From PALSA-612 sp963776735 (lineage in GTDB: Bacteria; Actinomycetota; Thermoleophilia; Gaiellales; Gaiellaceae), in NCBI GenBank assembly GCA_963776735.1, contig CAVZNV010000018.1:372001-436000 (forward strand): DNA of 64,000 nt, in the 5' to 3' direction. The position numbers and the translations under genes were made by a program. A model generated the notes under the pieces. It saw nothing but the letters and a program-made list of their open reading frames with translations. It was not told where the DNA came from and searched no databases. Position 1 is the stretch's first letter, and the number at the start of each line of letters is the position of its first letter. This document shows positions 25,303-33,022 of the stretch, one piece after another.

Positions 25303-25330
25303 TTATCGTCACGTGCGATCCCTTACTTGA
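25303..25330 (-). promoter_or_regulatory. Sigma-28/WhiG-like promoter, proximal, of paralogue C
   Basis: Minus strand: TCAAG (25330-25326), 17 bases, CGATAA (25308-25303), eight bases before the ATG at 25294. The -10 runs into AAGGAG, which would serve as a ribosome site only for a transcript started further upstream, such as from the distal copy at 25370-25397. Confidence 0.7.
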
Positions 25331-25369
25331 GTGTCGGTTTCCGCCGGCTGGTGCCTGCGGCTGCCGCCG

Positions 25370-25397
25370 TTATCGGCGGGTTCCATCACTGACTTGA
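25370..25397 (-). promoter_or_regulatory. Sigma-28/WhiG-like promoter, distal
   Basis: Minus strand: TCAAG (25397-25393), 17 bases, CGATAA (25375-25370), here with the full GCCGATAA form of the -10. It lies between the CAP-protein gene and the proximal promoter of paralogue C, so its transcript would carry a leader of about 70 bases that includes AAGGAG before the ATG at 25294. Confidence 0.65.
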
Positions 25398-25422
25398 GGG
25401 TCGCCTGTTCTGGTCGCGCCGC

Positions 25423-25980
25423 TCAGTGCGAGCGGTAGCCGAGATCGGCGGTGACGACGGTGACTTCAGCGTCGCCGAAGTCGCCGCCCGCATCCGTCGC
25501 GTGAACGGCGGAGACGCCGATTTCGCGATAGGAAGAGGTGAGCAGGATCGCGCGGTGCTCGGGGCTCGACAGCCAGTCCTGCACCGCCTGGGCGGCGTCC
25601 ACGCCCGGCGAGTACCAGAGGAGCGTCTCGCCGGCGCCCCAACGGCGGTAGCCGGCCGACGGGTAGAACCGGAGCAGCCGCTTGGCGGCCGGGGTGCCGT
25701 CCGCAGAGTCGTGCGAGAAGTACCCGTCGCGTGCCATCTCGAGCGAGTGCGTGCGCGCCGCCGAGCGAAGAGCGGTGGAGACGCGGAGCCGGGCGAGCCC
25801 GTGATCTGCGCGGGCCGCGTTGATCCCGGCGGCGATCTGCGCGTCGAGCGTCGGCATTGCGCTGACCGTGTTGACGGCGCCGGCGTGCCGCACCGGGGCA
25901 GCGCCGACGGTGGAGATGAGCGTTCCGGCGACGACGATCGAGACGGCCGCGGAGAGCGCGACGCGTGTGCGGGGGAGCAC
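25423..25980 (-). CDS. Secreted CAP-domain (SCP/PR-1-like) protein
   Basis: 185 residues from GTG at 25980 with AAGG upstream. A signal peptide spans about 1-27 (VALSAAVSIVVAGTLISTV). The CAP fold motifs are HSLEMARDGYFSHDSADG, GYRRWGAGETLLW and DWLSSPEHRAILL, which carry the usual His and Glu residues. Bacterial CAP proteins are exported, with varied and often unknown roles. It is on the same strand as the downstream coiled-coil paralogues but separated from them by two promoters, so it is probably its own transcription unit. Confidence 0.86.
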   Translation of the reverse strand: MLPRTRVALSAAVSIVVAGTLISTVGAAPVRHAGAVNTVSAMPTLDAQIAAGINAARADHGLARLRVSTALRSAARTHSLEMARDGYFSHDSADGTPAAKRLLRFYPSAGYRRWGAGETLLWYSPGVDAAQAVQDWLSSPEHRAILLTSSYREIGVSAVHATDAGGDFGDAEVTVVTADLGYRSH

Positions 25981-26014
25981 GAGCGGACCTTAACGGGTGG
26001 CGCGGCGGGACACG

Positions 26015-26998
26015 TCAGTGCCCGTCATCGGCGGGCCAGCTCCGGAACTGGAGGAGCGGATCCCGCCAAACAGCGTGAAATGCAGGCCCCGTGGGCGATC
26101 TCCCGATCCTCAAATGGGTGAACACCGTTCCCGTCTTCGTGCGCTCGCCCGCGAGCAGGAACGACCCGTCGCCCCAGGGGCCCGCGAAGCTCAGCCACGG
26201 CGCCTTGCCGTCTGAGATGTCGACCACCGCGAGCGGCGCCGAGCCGGTTCCGGGCGGCCCGAGCCGCACCTGCGTCGACGTGTAATCCGGCTCGGGCAAC
26301 GGCACGCCGGAGATCTGCGGCGGGATGACGTGCGGAACGCCGGGCACGCCGTGATAGCCGGCGGAGAGGTAGTTCGCGTGCGAGCCGAGCGCCACGTAGA
26401 CCACCGGGTGCGTCCCTCCCGCCAGCTCCACGCGCGACCACGGTCTCGTCACGCCCTCGTCGTGCTGGCTGGCGGCGATCGCAATCGGCACGCCTGCCGG
26501 GCTGAGCTCGACGGAGACCTGCTCCCAGTCGCCCTCGTGCATGTGCCAGAGGATCGGCGCGACCGGCGGCGTGTGCCAGTCGTCGAGCGGATAGAAGAAC
26601 CAGTACTCGAGGACCGTGATCGGCGAGATGAGCCCCGGTGTCTGCCAGACGCGGCCGTAGACGCTCGCCGCGGTCGGATGGCGCTTGTAGCAGGAGTCGA
26701 GGTTGACGGCAGGTGAGCAGCCGCGCGTGTCGAGCCGCTGGTTCGGCCCGCGGTTCGCGAGGGCGGTCGCCGGCGGGCTGCGCAGGACGACGGGCCACGA
26801 CGAGCCGGAGAGGCGCTCGAGGTCGGCACCGGCCAGGAAGGCCTCGATGGTGGCCGGGCGCCAGTCGCTGCGGTACTGCTCGACGACCGGCTCGTAGCGC
26901 GCGAGCAGCGCCGCCGTGTCGACTCGCTGCGACCCGGTTGCGGCGGAGGCAACCGAGGCGAGGCAGAGCGCTGCGATGACCGCGGCTCGCGCGAGCAC
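26015..26998 (-). CDS. Secreted Vps62-related protein
   Basis: 327 residues from GTG at 26998. A signal peptide (VLARAAVIAALCLASVASA) is followed by sequence resembling the Vps62 family (PF06101): YWFFYPLDDWH, LWHMHEGDWEQVSVEL, VVYVALGSHANYLSAG and WLSFAGPWGDGS. The repeated W, D, H and G positions in HEGDWE and GSHANY are the family hallmarks. Function in bacteria is unknown. The methyltransferase stop lies 16 bases upstream, on the same strand. Confidence 0.8.
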   Translation of the reverse strand: MLARAAVIAALCLASVASAATGSQRVDTAALLARYEPVVEQYRSDWRPATIEAFLAGADLERLSGSSWPVVLRSPPATALANRGPNQRLDTRGCSPAVNLDSCYKRHPTAASVYGRVWQTPGLISPITVLEYWFFYPLDDWHTPPVAPILWHMHEGDWEQVSVELSPAGVPIAIAASQHDEGVTRPWSRVELAGGTHPVVYVALGSHANYLSAGYHGVPGVPHVIPPQISGVPLPEPDYTSTQVRLGPPGTGSAPLAVVDISDGKAPWLSFAGPWGDGSFLLAGERTKTGTVFTHLRIGRSPTGPAFHAVWRDPLLQFRSWPADDGH

Positions 26999-27014
26999 GA
27001 GCCCAAGGTACCGC

Positions 27015-27800
27015 TCAGCGCCGCGTTCCGAGGACGAGGAGGTACGGCCCGGGGAGGTGGATTCCGCCGTTTGTTCGGTGCGCCTCAAGCAGTTCGACGA
27101 ACTCCACGTGCAGCGATTCCAGCCGCTCGGGTTCGAGCGTCTCGGCGCGAGCCTTCATCGGGCCTGCCGACGTGCGCATGAGTTCCCAGAGCTCTTCGCC
27201 GGACTCGCCGGTGATGGGGCAGTCGCCCTCCTCGAAGGAGAGCTCGAATGCGTCTTCGAGCAGCTCGTGCACATGTGCTCGGGATGCCCAGTCGTCGGAA
27301 TCGCCCTGCCCGGGGAGAGGGGGCGGCAGGTACTTCTGCGTGACGGGGCGGAAGCACGAATCCCTGTGCCAGGCCGAAAACGCGATGCGGCCACCCGGAG
27401 CGGTGACGCGGGCGAGCTCCTGGGCGACTGCAGCGTGGTCGGGAGCGAAGATCAGCCCCATCGAGGATGACACGGCCGCGAAGGACGCGTCCTCGACCGG
27501 CAGTGCCTCGGCGTCGCCCACCTCGAACCGCACGTCGAGCCCTTCCTCCGCCGCCAGCCGCCGGGCCGTCTCGATCAGCCCGGGCGCGAGGTCGACGCCG
27601 GTCACGGCCGCTCCGCCGCGGGCGGCCAGGAGCGCCAGCGCGCCCGTGCCGGTCGCGACGTCGAGCCAGCGCAGACCCGGACGCGGGCCGAGCACGCGGG
27701 CGAGATGCCGGTGCACCGGCGCGAGCTGCGGCGCGACGTTCTCCCACGGCGCCGAGCTCCAGACGACGCTCAGCTTCGCCTTCAGCTCCTCGAACGGCAT
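27015..27800 (-). CDS. SAM-dependent class I methyltransferase
   Basis: 261 residues. Motif I is WLDVATGTGALALLAARGG, followed by VTGVDLAPGLIETARR, VGDAEALPVEDASFA and the post-motif strand AFSAWH. This is the UbiE/Methyltransf_11 fold. The substrate is not evident. It has the same orientation as the Vps62-like gene and is divergent from the acyl-CoA dehydrogenase. Confidence 0.85.
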   Translation of the reverse strand: MPFEELKAKLSVVWSSAPWENVAPQLAPVHRHLARVLGPRPGLRWLDVATGTGALALLAARGGAAVTGVDLAPGLIETARRLAAEEGLDVRFEVGDAEALPVEDASFAAVSSSMGLIFAPDHAAVAQELARVTAPGGRIAFSAWHRDSCFRPVTQKYLPPPLPGQGDSDDWASRAHVHELLEDAFELSFEEGDCPITGESGEELWELMRTSAGPMKARAETLEPERLESLHVEFVELLEAHRTNGGIHLPGPYLLVLGTRR

Positions 27801-27876
27801 CTCGGGCTCAGCGGATCAGGCGGACGTGGTGGACGCCTTGCGTCGCGTGCGCAGAACTCTGCGCGACTGCCACGCT

Positions 27877-27930
27877 TCAGCCTGCGACGAGGGCGACGAA
27901 CACGAGCAGGAAAGGCAGCAACCGACGCAT
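27877..27930 (-). CDS. Possible 17-residue hydrophobic peptide
   Basis: ATG at 27930 with GGAGG five bases upstream opens MRRLLPFLLVFVALVAG, then TGA. A double Arg followed by one hydrophobic run would make a minimal membrane peptide. It lies in the 182 bases between the divergent methyltransferase (start 27800) and acyl-CoA dehydrogenase (start 27983). The evidence is the start signal and composition alone. Confidence 0.4.
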   Translation of the reverse strand: MRRLLPFLLVFVALVAG

Positions 27931-27982
27931 CTCCGCCTCCAATTCCTCGGGGCCACGATCCTAACGGGCGTACACTGCGAAC

Positions 27983-29164
27983 GTGCCCTACGACGTGCTC
28001 AGCGACGAGCAGCGCGAGATCCGCGACCTCGTCCGCACGCTGGCGCGAGAACGGATTGCGCCGCGCGCGGCCGAGATCGACGAGTCGCACGAGTTCCCGT
28101 GGGACGTCGTCGAGCTGTTCCGCGACCACGAGCTGTTCGGCCTCTTCTTCGCGGAGCGCTACGGGGGCACAGGCACCGGGACGCTGCTCTCGCTGGTCGC
28201 GATCGAGGAGGTCTCCAAGGTCTGCGCGACCAGCGGGCTGATCCTGGCGGTGCAGTCGCTCGGCTCGCTCGGACTCGAGCTCGCGGGCACGGAGGAGCAG
28301 AAGGAGCAGTTCATGCCGAAGCTCGCGTCCGGCGAGTGGCTGGCGGCGTACGCGCTGACCGAGGCAGGCTCGGGCTCGGACTCGGCCGCGATGCGCACCG
28401 AGGCGCGCCGCGACAACGGCGAGTACGTCCTCGACGGCTCGAAGCGCTTTATCACGAACGCCGCCGTCGCCTCGCTCTACACGGTGTTCGCGAAGACCGA
28501 CCCGGCGAAGGGCCACTCGGGCATCTCGGCGTTCGTCGTCGAGTCCGACACGCCCGGCTTCGAGGTCGCGCGCCTGGAGCCGAAGATGGGCATCGCGGGC
28601 TCGACGACGGGCGAGCTGACATTCACGGGCTGCCGGATTCCGGAGTCGAACCGGCTCGGATCCGAGGGCGAAGGCTTCCGGATTGCGATGCGGATCCTCG
28701 ACCGGTCGCGCCCGGGTGTGGCCGCGCAGGCGCTCGGCATCGCGCAGGGCGCCACCGACTACGCGCTCGAGTACGCGAAGACGCGCGAGACGATGGGCAA
28801 GCCGATCGTCGAGCACGAGCTGATCGCCGCCAAGCTCGCCGACATGGAGACCGCCTGTGAGGCGGCGCGCGGGCTGCTCTACCGCTTCGGGCAGATGGCC
28901 GACGCGGGCGTGCCCGACGCCGAGCTCACGAAGGCCGGCGCGATGGCGAAGCTGCACTGCTCGGACACGGCCATGTGGGTCACGACCGAGGCGGTGCAGA
29001 TCCTCGGCGGCTACGGCTACATCCGCGAGTACCCCGTCGAGCGGATGATGCGGGACGCGAAGATCACGCAGATCTACGAAGGCTCGAACGAAATCCAGCG
29101 TCTCGTGATCGCGCGGGAGATGGTCAAGGAGCAGCGTGCCTTTCTCCTGGCCGGTATCGCTTAG
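27983..29164 (+). CDS. Acyl-CoA dehydrogenase
   Basis: 393 residues from GTG at 27983. Acyl-CoA dehydrogenase features in order: an N-terminal helical domain (SDEQREIRDLVRTLARERI), ALTEAGSGSDSAAM flavin site, the SKRFITNA strand, and the C-terminal GGYGYIREYPVERMMRDAKI. The catalytic Glu is in QIYEGSNEIQ, the short-chain/butyryl-type position. It catalyses the first step of beta-oxidation or branched-chain amino acid breakdown with FAD. Its end overlaps the next gene by 29 bases. Confidence 0.92.
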   Translation: MPYDVLSDEQREIRDLVRTLARERIAPRAAEIDESHEFPWDVVELFRDHELFGLFFAERYGGTGTGTLLSLVAIEEVSKVCATSGLILAVQSLGSLGLELAGTEEQKEQFMPKLASGEWLAAYALTEAGSGSDSAAMRTEARRDNGEYVLDGSKRFITNAAVASLYTVFAKTDPAKGHSGISAFVVESDTPGFEVARLEPKMGIAGSTTGELTFTGCRIPESNRLGSEGEGFRIAMRILDRSRPGVAAQALGIAQGATDYALEYAKTRETMGKPIVEHELIAAKLADMETACEAARGLLYRFGQMADAGVPDAELTKAGAMAKLHCSDTAMWVTTEAVQILGGYGYIREYPVERMMRDAKITQIYEGSNEIQRLVIAREMVKEQRAFLLAGIA

Positions 29165-30155
29165 CGCCGCCGCGGCGCTCGCGTTCCTCGCTCACTCGGC
29201 GGCACCGTCGCCGTCGCTGGCCCTGGCAGCGGCGCCCTCGATCGTCCGCGCCGACGGGAACGTGGCCGCCGCGGTCGTGCCGGGAAACCGCAAGGGCCGC
29301 TGCGCGCAGATCGTGCTCTGGCGCGTCGGCGGAAAGCCGGTGACGATCAAGACGATCGACCAGTGCTCGAACGACGGCATCGGTCTCGACAAGGTGGTCG
29401 ACCTGGCTCTCGCGGGGCAGCGCGTCGCCTTCCAGGAGATGAACGGCGGCAACAACCTGGAGATGATCGTGTCGACGGCCACGCTCGCCCGGCCGAAGCC
29501 GAAGCTCGTCTCCTACGTCGAGAACGGAGGCGGAGCGGCCGGCGACCCTGCGGGACAGTACAACGGCGACCTCGTCGGACACGGGAGCATGCTCGCCTAT
29601 GCCACCTGGACGCAGTGCGACGTCCCGGGCGGCGGCTACGCGCGCGACTGCAAGAAAGGCCTCCCCGACATCTACGACCAGGAACTGCACCGGATCGGCG
29701 ACGGCGTGCTGCTGAGCGGGGCGCCGGTCCTGCATCCGGTCTGGACGTGGGGTGACGCGGTCCTGATCAGGCACGCCGACAACTCGTTGCTCCTGGTCGA
29801 CTCGGGCGGCAGGACGCTGGAGGTGTATCGGCCCGTTCCCGGCCTCGTCGGCGCCGTCTTCCAGGGTTTGCAGCTCGTCACGCTCACGAAGACCGCGCTC
29901 ACCGTCTGGAACGCCCGCACGGGAGCGAAGGTCCGGACATTCGCGCTCGCGCCGGCCTCGCGCGTGCTCGAGGACCTCGACGGCGGGATTGCCGTCCTCG
30001 GCTCGCACGGCACGACGCACCTGATCCGGCTCGCGGACGGGCGGGGACTGACCTTCACCCACGCGGCGCACGCGCAGCTCGAGCCGGCCGGCCTGTACTA
30101 CGCCGACGGCCGGACGCTGCGCTTCCTGCCTCGCTCGCGGATCCGCTTTGGCTGA
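29136..30155 (+). CDS. Secreted protein of unknown function (beta-propeller-like)
   Basis: 339 residues from GTG at 29136, inside the end of the acyl-CoA dehydrogenase gene. A signal peptide covers about 1-32. The remainder has repeating short strands typical of a beta-propeller (IVRADGNVAAAVVPG, LVGHGSMLAYATW, TWGDAVLIRHADNSLLLVD, LTVWNARTGAKVRTFAL), with cysteines that may pair (CAQIVLW, IDQCSND, TQCDVP, RDCKKG). I do not recognise a specific family. The following methyltransferase overlaps its stop. Confidence 0.7.
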   Translation: MPFSWPVSLSAAAALAFLAHSAAPSPSLALAAAPSIVRADGNVAAAVVPGNRKGRCAQIVLWRVGGKPVTIKTIDQCSNDGIGLDKVVDLALAGQRVAFQEMNGGNNLEMIVSTATLARPKPKLVSYVENGGGAAGDPAGQYNGDLVGHGSMLAYATWTQCDVPGGGYARDCKKGLPDIYDQELHRIGDGVLLSGAPVLHPVWTWGDAVLIRHADNSLLLVDSGGRTLEVYRPVPGLVGAVFQGLQLVTLTKTALTVWNARTGAKVRTFALAPASRVLEDLDGGIAVLGSHGTTHLIRLADGRGLTFTHAAHAQLEPAGLYYADGRTLRFLPRSRIRFG

Positions 30156-30897
30156 GGAGCTGCGACTCGCCTTCGGCAACACCGCCGAGGACTACGAGCG
30201 CGGCCGCCCCGGCTGGCCGGACGCCGTGGCCGAGGTCGGCGGCTTGCCGCCGTCAGCCGAGGTCCTCGACCTGGGCGCCGGCACGGGCAAGCTGACGCGC
30301 GTCCTCGCGCGGCGGTTCGCCCGGGTGACGGCGGTCGAGCCGGACCCGTCCATGCGAGCCCTGTGCTCCCAAGTAACAGACTGTTACTTGGTGCTCGAGG
30401 GGTCCGCGGAGGCGATTCCGCTTCCGAACGACTCCGTGGACGGCGTGTTCTGCGCCGAGGCGTTCCACTGGTTCGAGTGGACGACGGCGCTCGCGGAGAT
30501 CGGACGCGTGCTGAGACCCCGCGGTCGTCTCGTCCTGTGCTTCAACATGCCGGCCGGACAGCGGTACATCCCGCTCCCCGAGGCTGCGGCCGAGATCCTT
30601 GCGCGCTACCGGCGTCCGGGCGTCGAGCCGGGCGGGGCGATCGTGGCGTCGGGTGCCTGGCGCGAACCGTTCGACGATCCGGCGTCGGCGTTCGAGCCGC
30701 TGCGGCCGGAGAGCTTCGAGCACGAGCACGTCCATGACCGGGAGGCCGTGGTTGCGCGGACACTGTCGACGAGCGTCTTTGCCGCGCTTCGACCGGAAGA
30801 GCGAATCGCGCTCGCCGACGAGCTTCTCGCCGTCCTCCCGGAGGACGTCTACCGGACCCGGTTGCGGGCCGACGCATGGTGGACGAGGCTCCGGTGA
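30148..30897 (+). CDS. SAM-dependent methyltransferase, first of a tandem pair
   Basis: 249 residues from TTG at 30148, overlapping the preceding TGA. Motif I VLDLGAGTGKLTRVLARRF, acidic loop VTAVEPDPSMRAL, then IPLPNDSVDGVFCAEAFHWF and IGRVLRPRGRLVL. This is the Methyltransf_11 fold and is clearly paralogous to the next gene. An AT-rich 23-base palindrome lies inside its coding sequence at 30369-30391, giving the segment CSQVTDCYLVLEG where the paralogue has LTRATEAYRVLEG. Substrate unknown. Confidence 0.83.
   Translation: MAEELRLAFGNTAEDYERGRPGWPDAVAEVGGLPPSAEVLDLGAGTGKLTRVLARRFARVTAVEPDPSMRALCSQVTDCYLVLEGSAEAIPLPNDSVDGVFCAEAFHWFEWTTALAEIGRVLRPRGRLVLCFNMPAGQRYIPLPEAAAEILARYRRPGVEPGGAIVASGAWREPFDDPASAFEPLRPESFEHEHVHDREAVVARTLSTSVFAALRPEERIALADELLAVLPEDVYRTRLRADAWWTRLR
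30369..30391. repeat. 23-base palindrome, intragenic copy
   Basis: CCAAGTAACAG, one central A, then CTGTTACTTGG: perfect 11-base arms. It lies in the reading frame of the first tandem methyltransferase without breaking it. The same arms recur at 31629-31651 with a central T. AT-rich palindromes stand out strongly in this GC-rich DNA. Confidence 0.8.
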
Positions 30898-31636
30898 ACC
30901 GGGCGACCAGCTTCGGCGCGCGGCCGAGGAGTACGAGCGCGTTCGCCCGGAGTACTCATCGCAGGCGCTCGACCTCGTCGTCTCCCGGCTCGGGCTGAGT
31001 GCCGACGTAGACGTGCTCGACCTCGGTGCCGGCACCGGCAAGCTGACGCGCGCGCTCGTCGAACGGTTTCGCACCGTCGTCGCCGTCGAACCCGACCGCG
31101 GCATGCGCGCCGTGCTGACACGCGCGACCGAGGCGTACCGCGTGCTCGAAGGGCGTGCCGAGGAGATCCCGCTTCTGGACGCCTCGGTCGACGCCGTCTT
31201 CGTTGCGCAGGCGTTCCACTGGTTCGACACCCCGGTGGCGCTGCGGGAGATCGCGCGCGTGCTCCGCCCGCGCGGCGGGCTCGTGCTGATCTGGAACGGC
31301 TGGACTGCGGCCGACCCGAGAGTCCCGGAACCTGCGAGGCAGCTCATCGAGAGCGTGATCGAGCGCGCAAGCTGCGAGCCCGTCCGCGACCGGAGCCAGT
31401 GGCAGGCGGACTTCGACGCGTCGGCGTTCGAGCCGCTTCGGACGGAGCAGATTCCGGTGCGCGTGATCGAGTACACGGGCGCCGACCTCGTGACGCTCAA
31501 CCTCTCCACGAGCCCGTTCGGCGTGCTCGACGCGGACGAGCTCGCCTCCGTGGAGAGGGAGCTCAGGCAGCTCGTCGAGGGCTTGTACCGCATCCCGGTC
31601 GAGACGCGGCTCCTCTGGACGCGGCTCGCCAAGTAA
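30894..31636 (+). CDS. SAM-dependent methyltransferase, second of a tandem pair, frameshifted near the start
   Basis: The GTG at 30894 overlaps the previous stop (GTGA) and reads VNRATSFGA. One base appears missing near 30916-30924, after which the frame continues AAEEYERVRPEYSSQALD and onward to TAA at 31636. Its 743 bases are one short of a whole frame. Methyltransferase motifs: LDLGAGTGKLTRALVERF, VVAVEPDRGMRAV, IPLLDASVDAVFVAQAFHWF, IARVLRPRGGLVL. It is a paralogue of the upstream gene and probably arose by tandem duplication. Its stop codon lies within the 23-base palindrome. Confidence 0.75.
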
Positions 31637-31651
31637 CAGTCTGTTACTTGG
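31629..31651. repeat. 23-base palindrome at a convergent gene junction
   Basis: CCAAGTAACAG, one central T, then CTGTTACTTGG. It supplies the TAA stops of both converging genes: the methyltransferase at 31634-31636 and the secreted-protein gene at 31646-31644 on the other strand. A hairpin role as a two-way terminator is plausible, but the identical arms at 30369-30391 sit inside a gene. Confidence 0.8.
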
Positions 31652-32552
31652 TGGGGCGCAGCGAGCTCGTGTCGACGACCTGGAACGCCGACCCCGGCAC
31701 GCGGCCGAGCGTGTGCAGGTCGTCGTTCGACCAGTGGGCGTTCGGCTCGCCCGAGATGTACCAGGACGAGCCGTTGTCGGCCACGATCATCCCGTAGGTC
31801 TTCAGCGCCTGGAGGACGATCCGCGCCTGCCGCGGAAAGCCGGCGATCGGATAGTCGGCGCGCAGGCGCAGCCGCAGGCCCATCGGCGGCAGATTGGGGT
31901 CGGTGAGGTCGCTCGCGAAGTGCCGCGCGGGATAGACATACGCGTTGCGCGTGCGCTCGACGGTGAAGCGAAGCGCGTGGTCGATGTGGCCGGAGGCGAC
32001 GTCGCTCCAGCGGACGAGGCCGGGGAGGATCGGCAGTCCGGCTGCGTCGGCCGACGTCCAACCGGCCGGCCGCAGCTTGTTCGACCGCAGCGACCAGATC
32101 GCTCCCGAGCCGGCATGCCAGCCCGAGCCCGTGCGCTGGAGGGCGTAGAGCTCGTAGAGAGTGCACGTCGACGAGTCGACGATCAGCGCATGGCGGTCGC
32201 TTCCGCCCTCGACCTTCACGCCGGGCGGAATCGGGTACGGGCCTCTGTCGGACTCGTCCGCGTAGTCGAAGCTCACGCGCGCCTTGGGCACGCCGGCCCT
32301 GACGACGGTGATCGGAATGCCGATCGGCGCACCGTCCCAGAGTCCGGATCCGAAGTCCGGATGCAGCCCCGTGTCGGCACCGATCGAATCGACGATCGCG
32401 GTCGAGTTCGACGCCACAGGCAGCTTGTCCACCCGCTGGTTCCACGGGTTGTTGGTCGGGAAGACCGGGCAGCCGGCGAGCCTCGGCGTCGGAGCCGTCG
32501 ACCCCGCCAGGGCGAGTGTCCCGACCGCGAGCGCAAGTCCGAGCAGCCTCAC
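31644..32552 (-). CDS. Conserved secreted protein of unknown function
   Basis: 302 residues from GTG at 32552, which overlaps the Nudix stop (GTGA). The N-terminal hydrophobic stretch (RLLGLALAVGTLALAGS) is a signal peptide. The mature part reads FPTNNPWNQRVDKLPV, then DYADESDRGPYPIPPG, ALIVDSSTCTLYELYAL, HALRFTVERTRNAYVYPARH and MIVADNGSSWYISGEPN. The segments around H-A-L-I-V-D and the Asn/Trp-rich end look conserved, but I cannot name a family or activity. The stop lies in the 23-base palindrome. Confidence 0.72.
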   Translation of the reverse strand: MRLLGLALAVGTLALAGSTAPTPRLAGCPVFPTNNPWNQRVDKLPVASNSTAIVDSIGADTGLHPDFGSGLWDGAPIGIPITVVRAGVPKARVSFDYADESDRGPYPIPPGVKVEGGSDRHALIVDSSTCTLYELYALQRTGSGWHAGSGAIWSLRSNKLRPAGWTSADAAGLPILPGLVRWSDVASGHIDHALRFTVERTRNAYVYPARHFASDLTDPNLPPMGLRLRLRADYPIAGFPRQARIVLQALKTYGMIVADNGSSWYISGEPNAHWSNDDLHTLGRVPGSAFQVVDTSSLRPTK

Positions 32553-32974
32553 AGCAGCCCCTGCCAGGTCAGGTCGAGGCCGCTCCAGAGCTCGAGCCCG
32601 GGCTCGACCGCGACCCAGCGGTAGCGGAACACGAGTCCCGCGTCGTCTCCGTCGCCGTGCACCACGTGCTCCCAGGTATCGGCCGGGGACGGGTCGTGGG
32701 CGCGTACCTCGAACGCATGGTCGTCGTACGGCGACCGGGCCACCCACTCGCCGAGCACCGGCAACTCGCGGACGATGCGTGCGCGCTCGATACCGGCTTC
32801 CTCGTGCAGCTCGCGCATCAGCCCCTGCTCGCGCGACTCCCCGGGGTCGAGACGGCCCGCAGGCACCTGCGTCCCTGCCTCCGGGTGATCCCGGTGGTCA
32901 AACACGAGCAGCTCCGTCCGCCCGTTGCGCTCGCGCGTGACATACGCGAGCACGCGTGCCCGCCGCGCAGCCAT
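32549..32974 (-). CDS. Nudix hydrolase
   Basis: 141 residues from ATG at 32974. The Nudix box is complete: the Gly of GRLDPGES opens it, Glu follows after five residues, and RELHEEAGI closes it. The rest (VLAYVTRERNGRTELLVFD, VFRYRWVAVEPG) fits the fold. It would hydrolyse a nucleoside diphosphate linked to another moiety; the specific substrate is unknown. It is coupled by overlap to the secreted-protein gene, which looks functionally unrelated. Confidence 0.87.
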   Translation of the reverse strand: MAARRARVLAYVTRERNGRTELLVFDHRDHPEAGTQVPAGRLDPGESREQGLMRELHEEAGIERARIVRELPVLGEWVARSPYDDHAFEVRAHDPSPADTWEHVVHGDGDDAGLVFRYRWVAVEPGLELWSGLDLTWQGLL

Positions 32975-33022
32975 GCGGGAAGTCTGCCGAAACGGTCGTA
33001 CATCCGGCCGTACACTCCGGCC

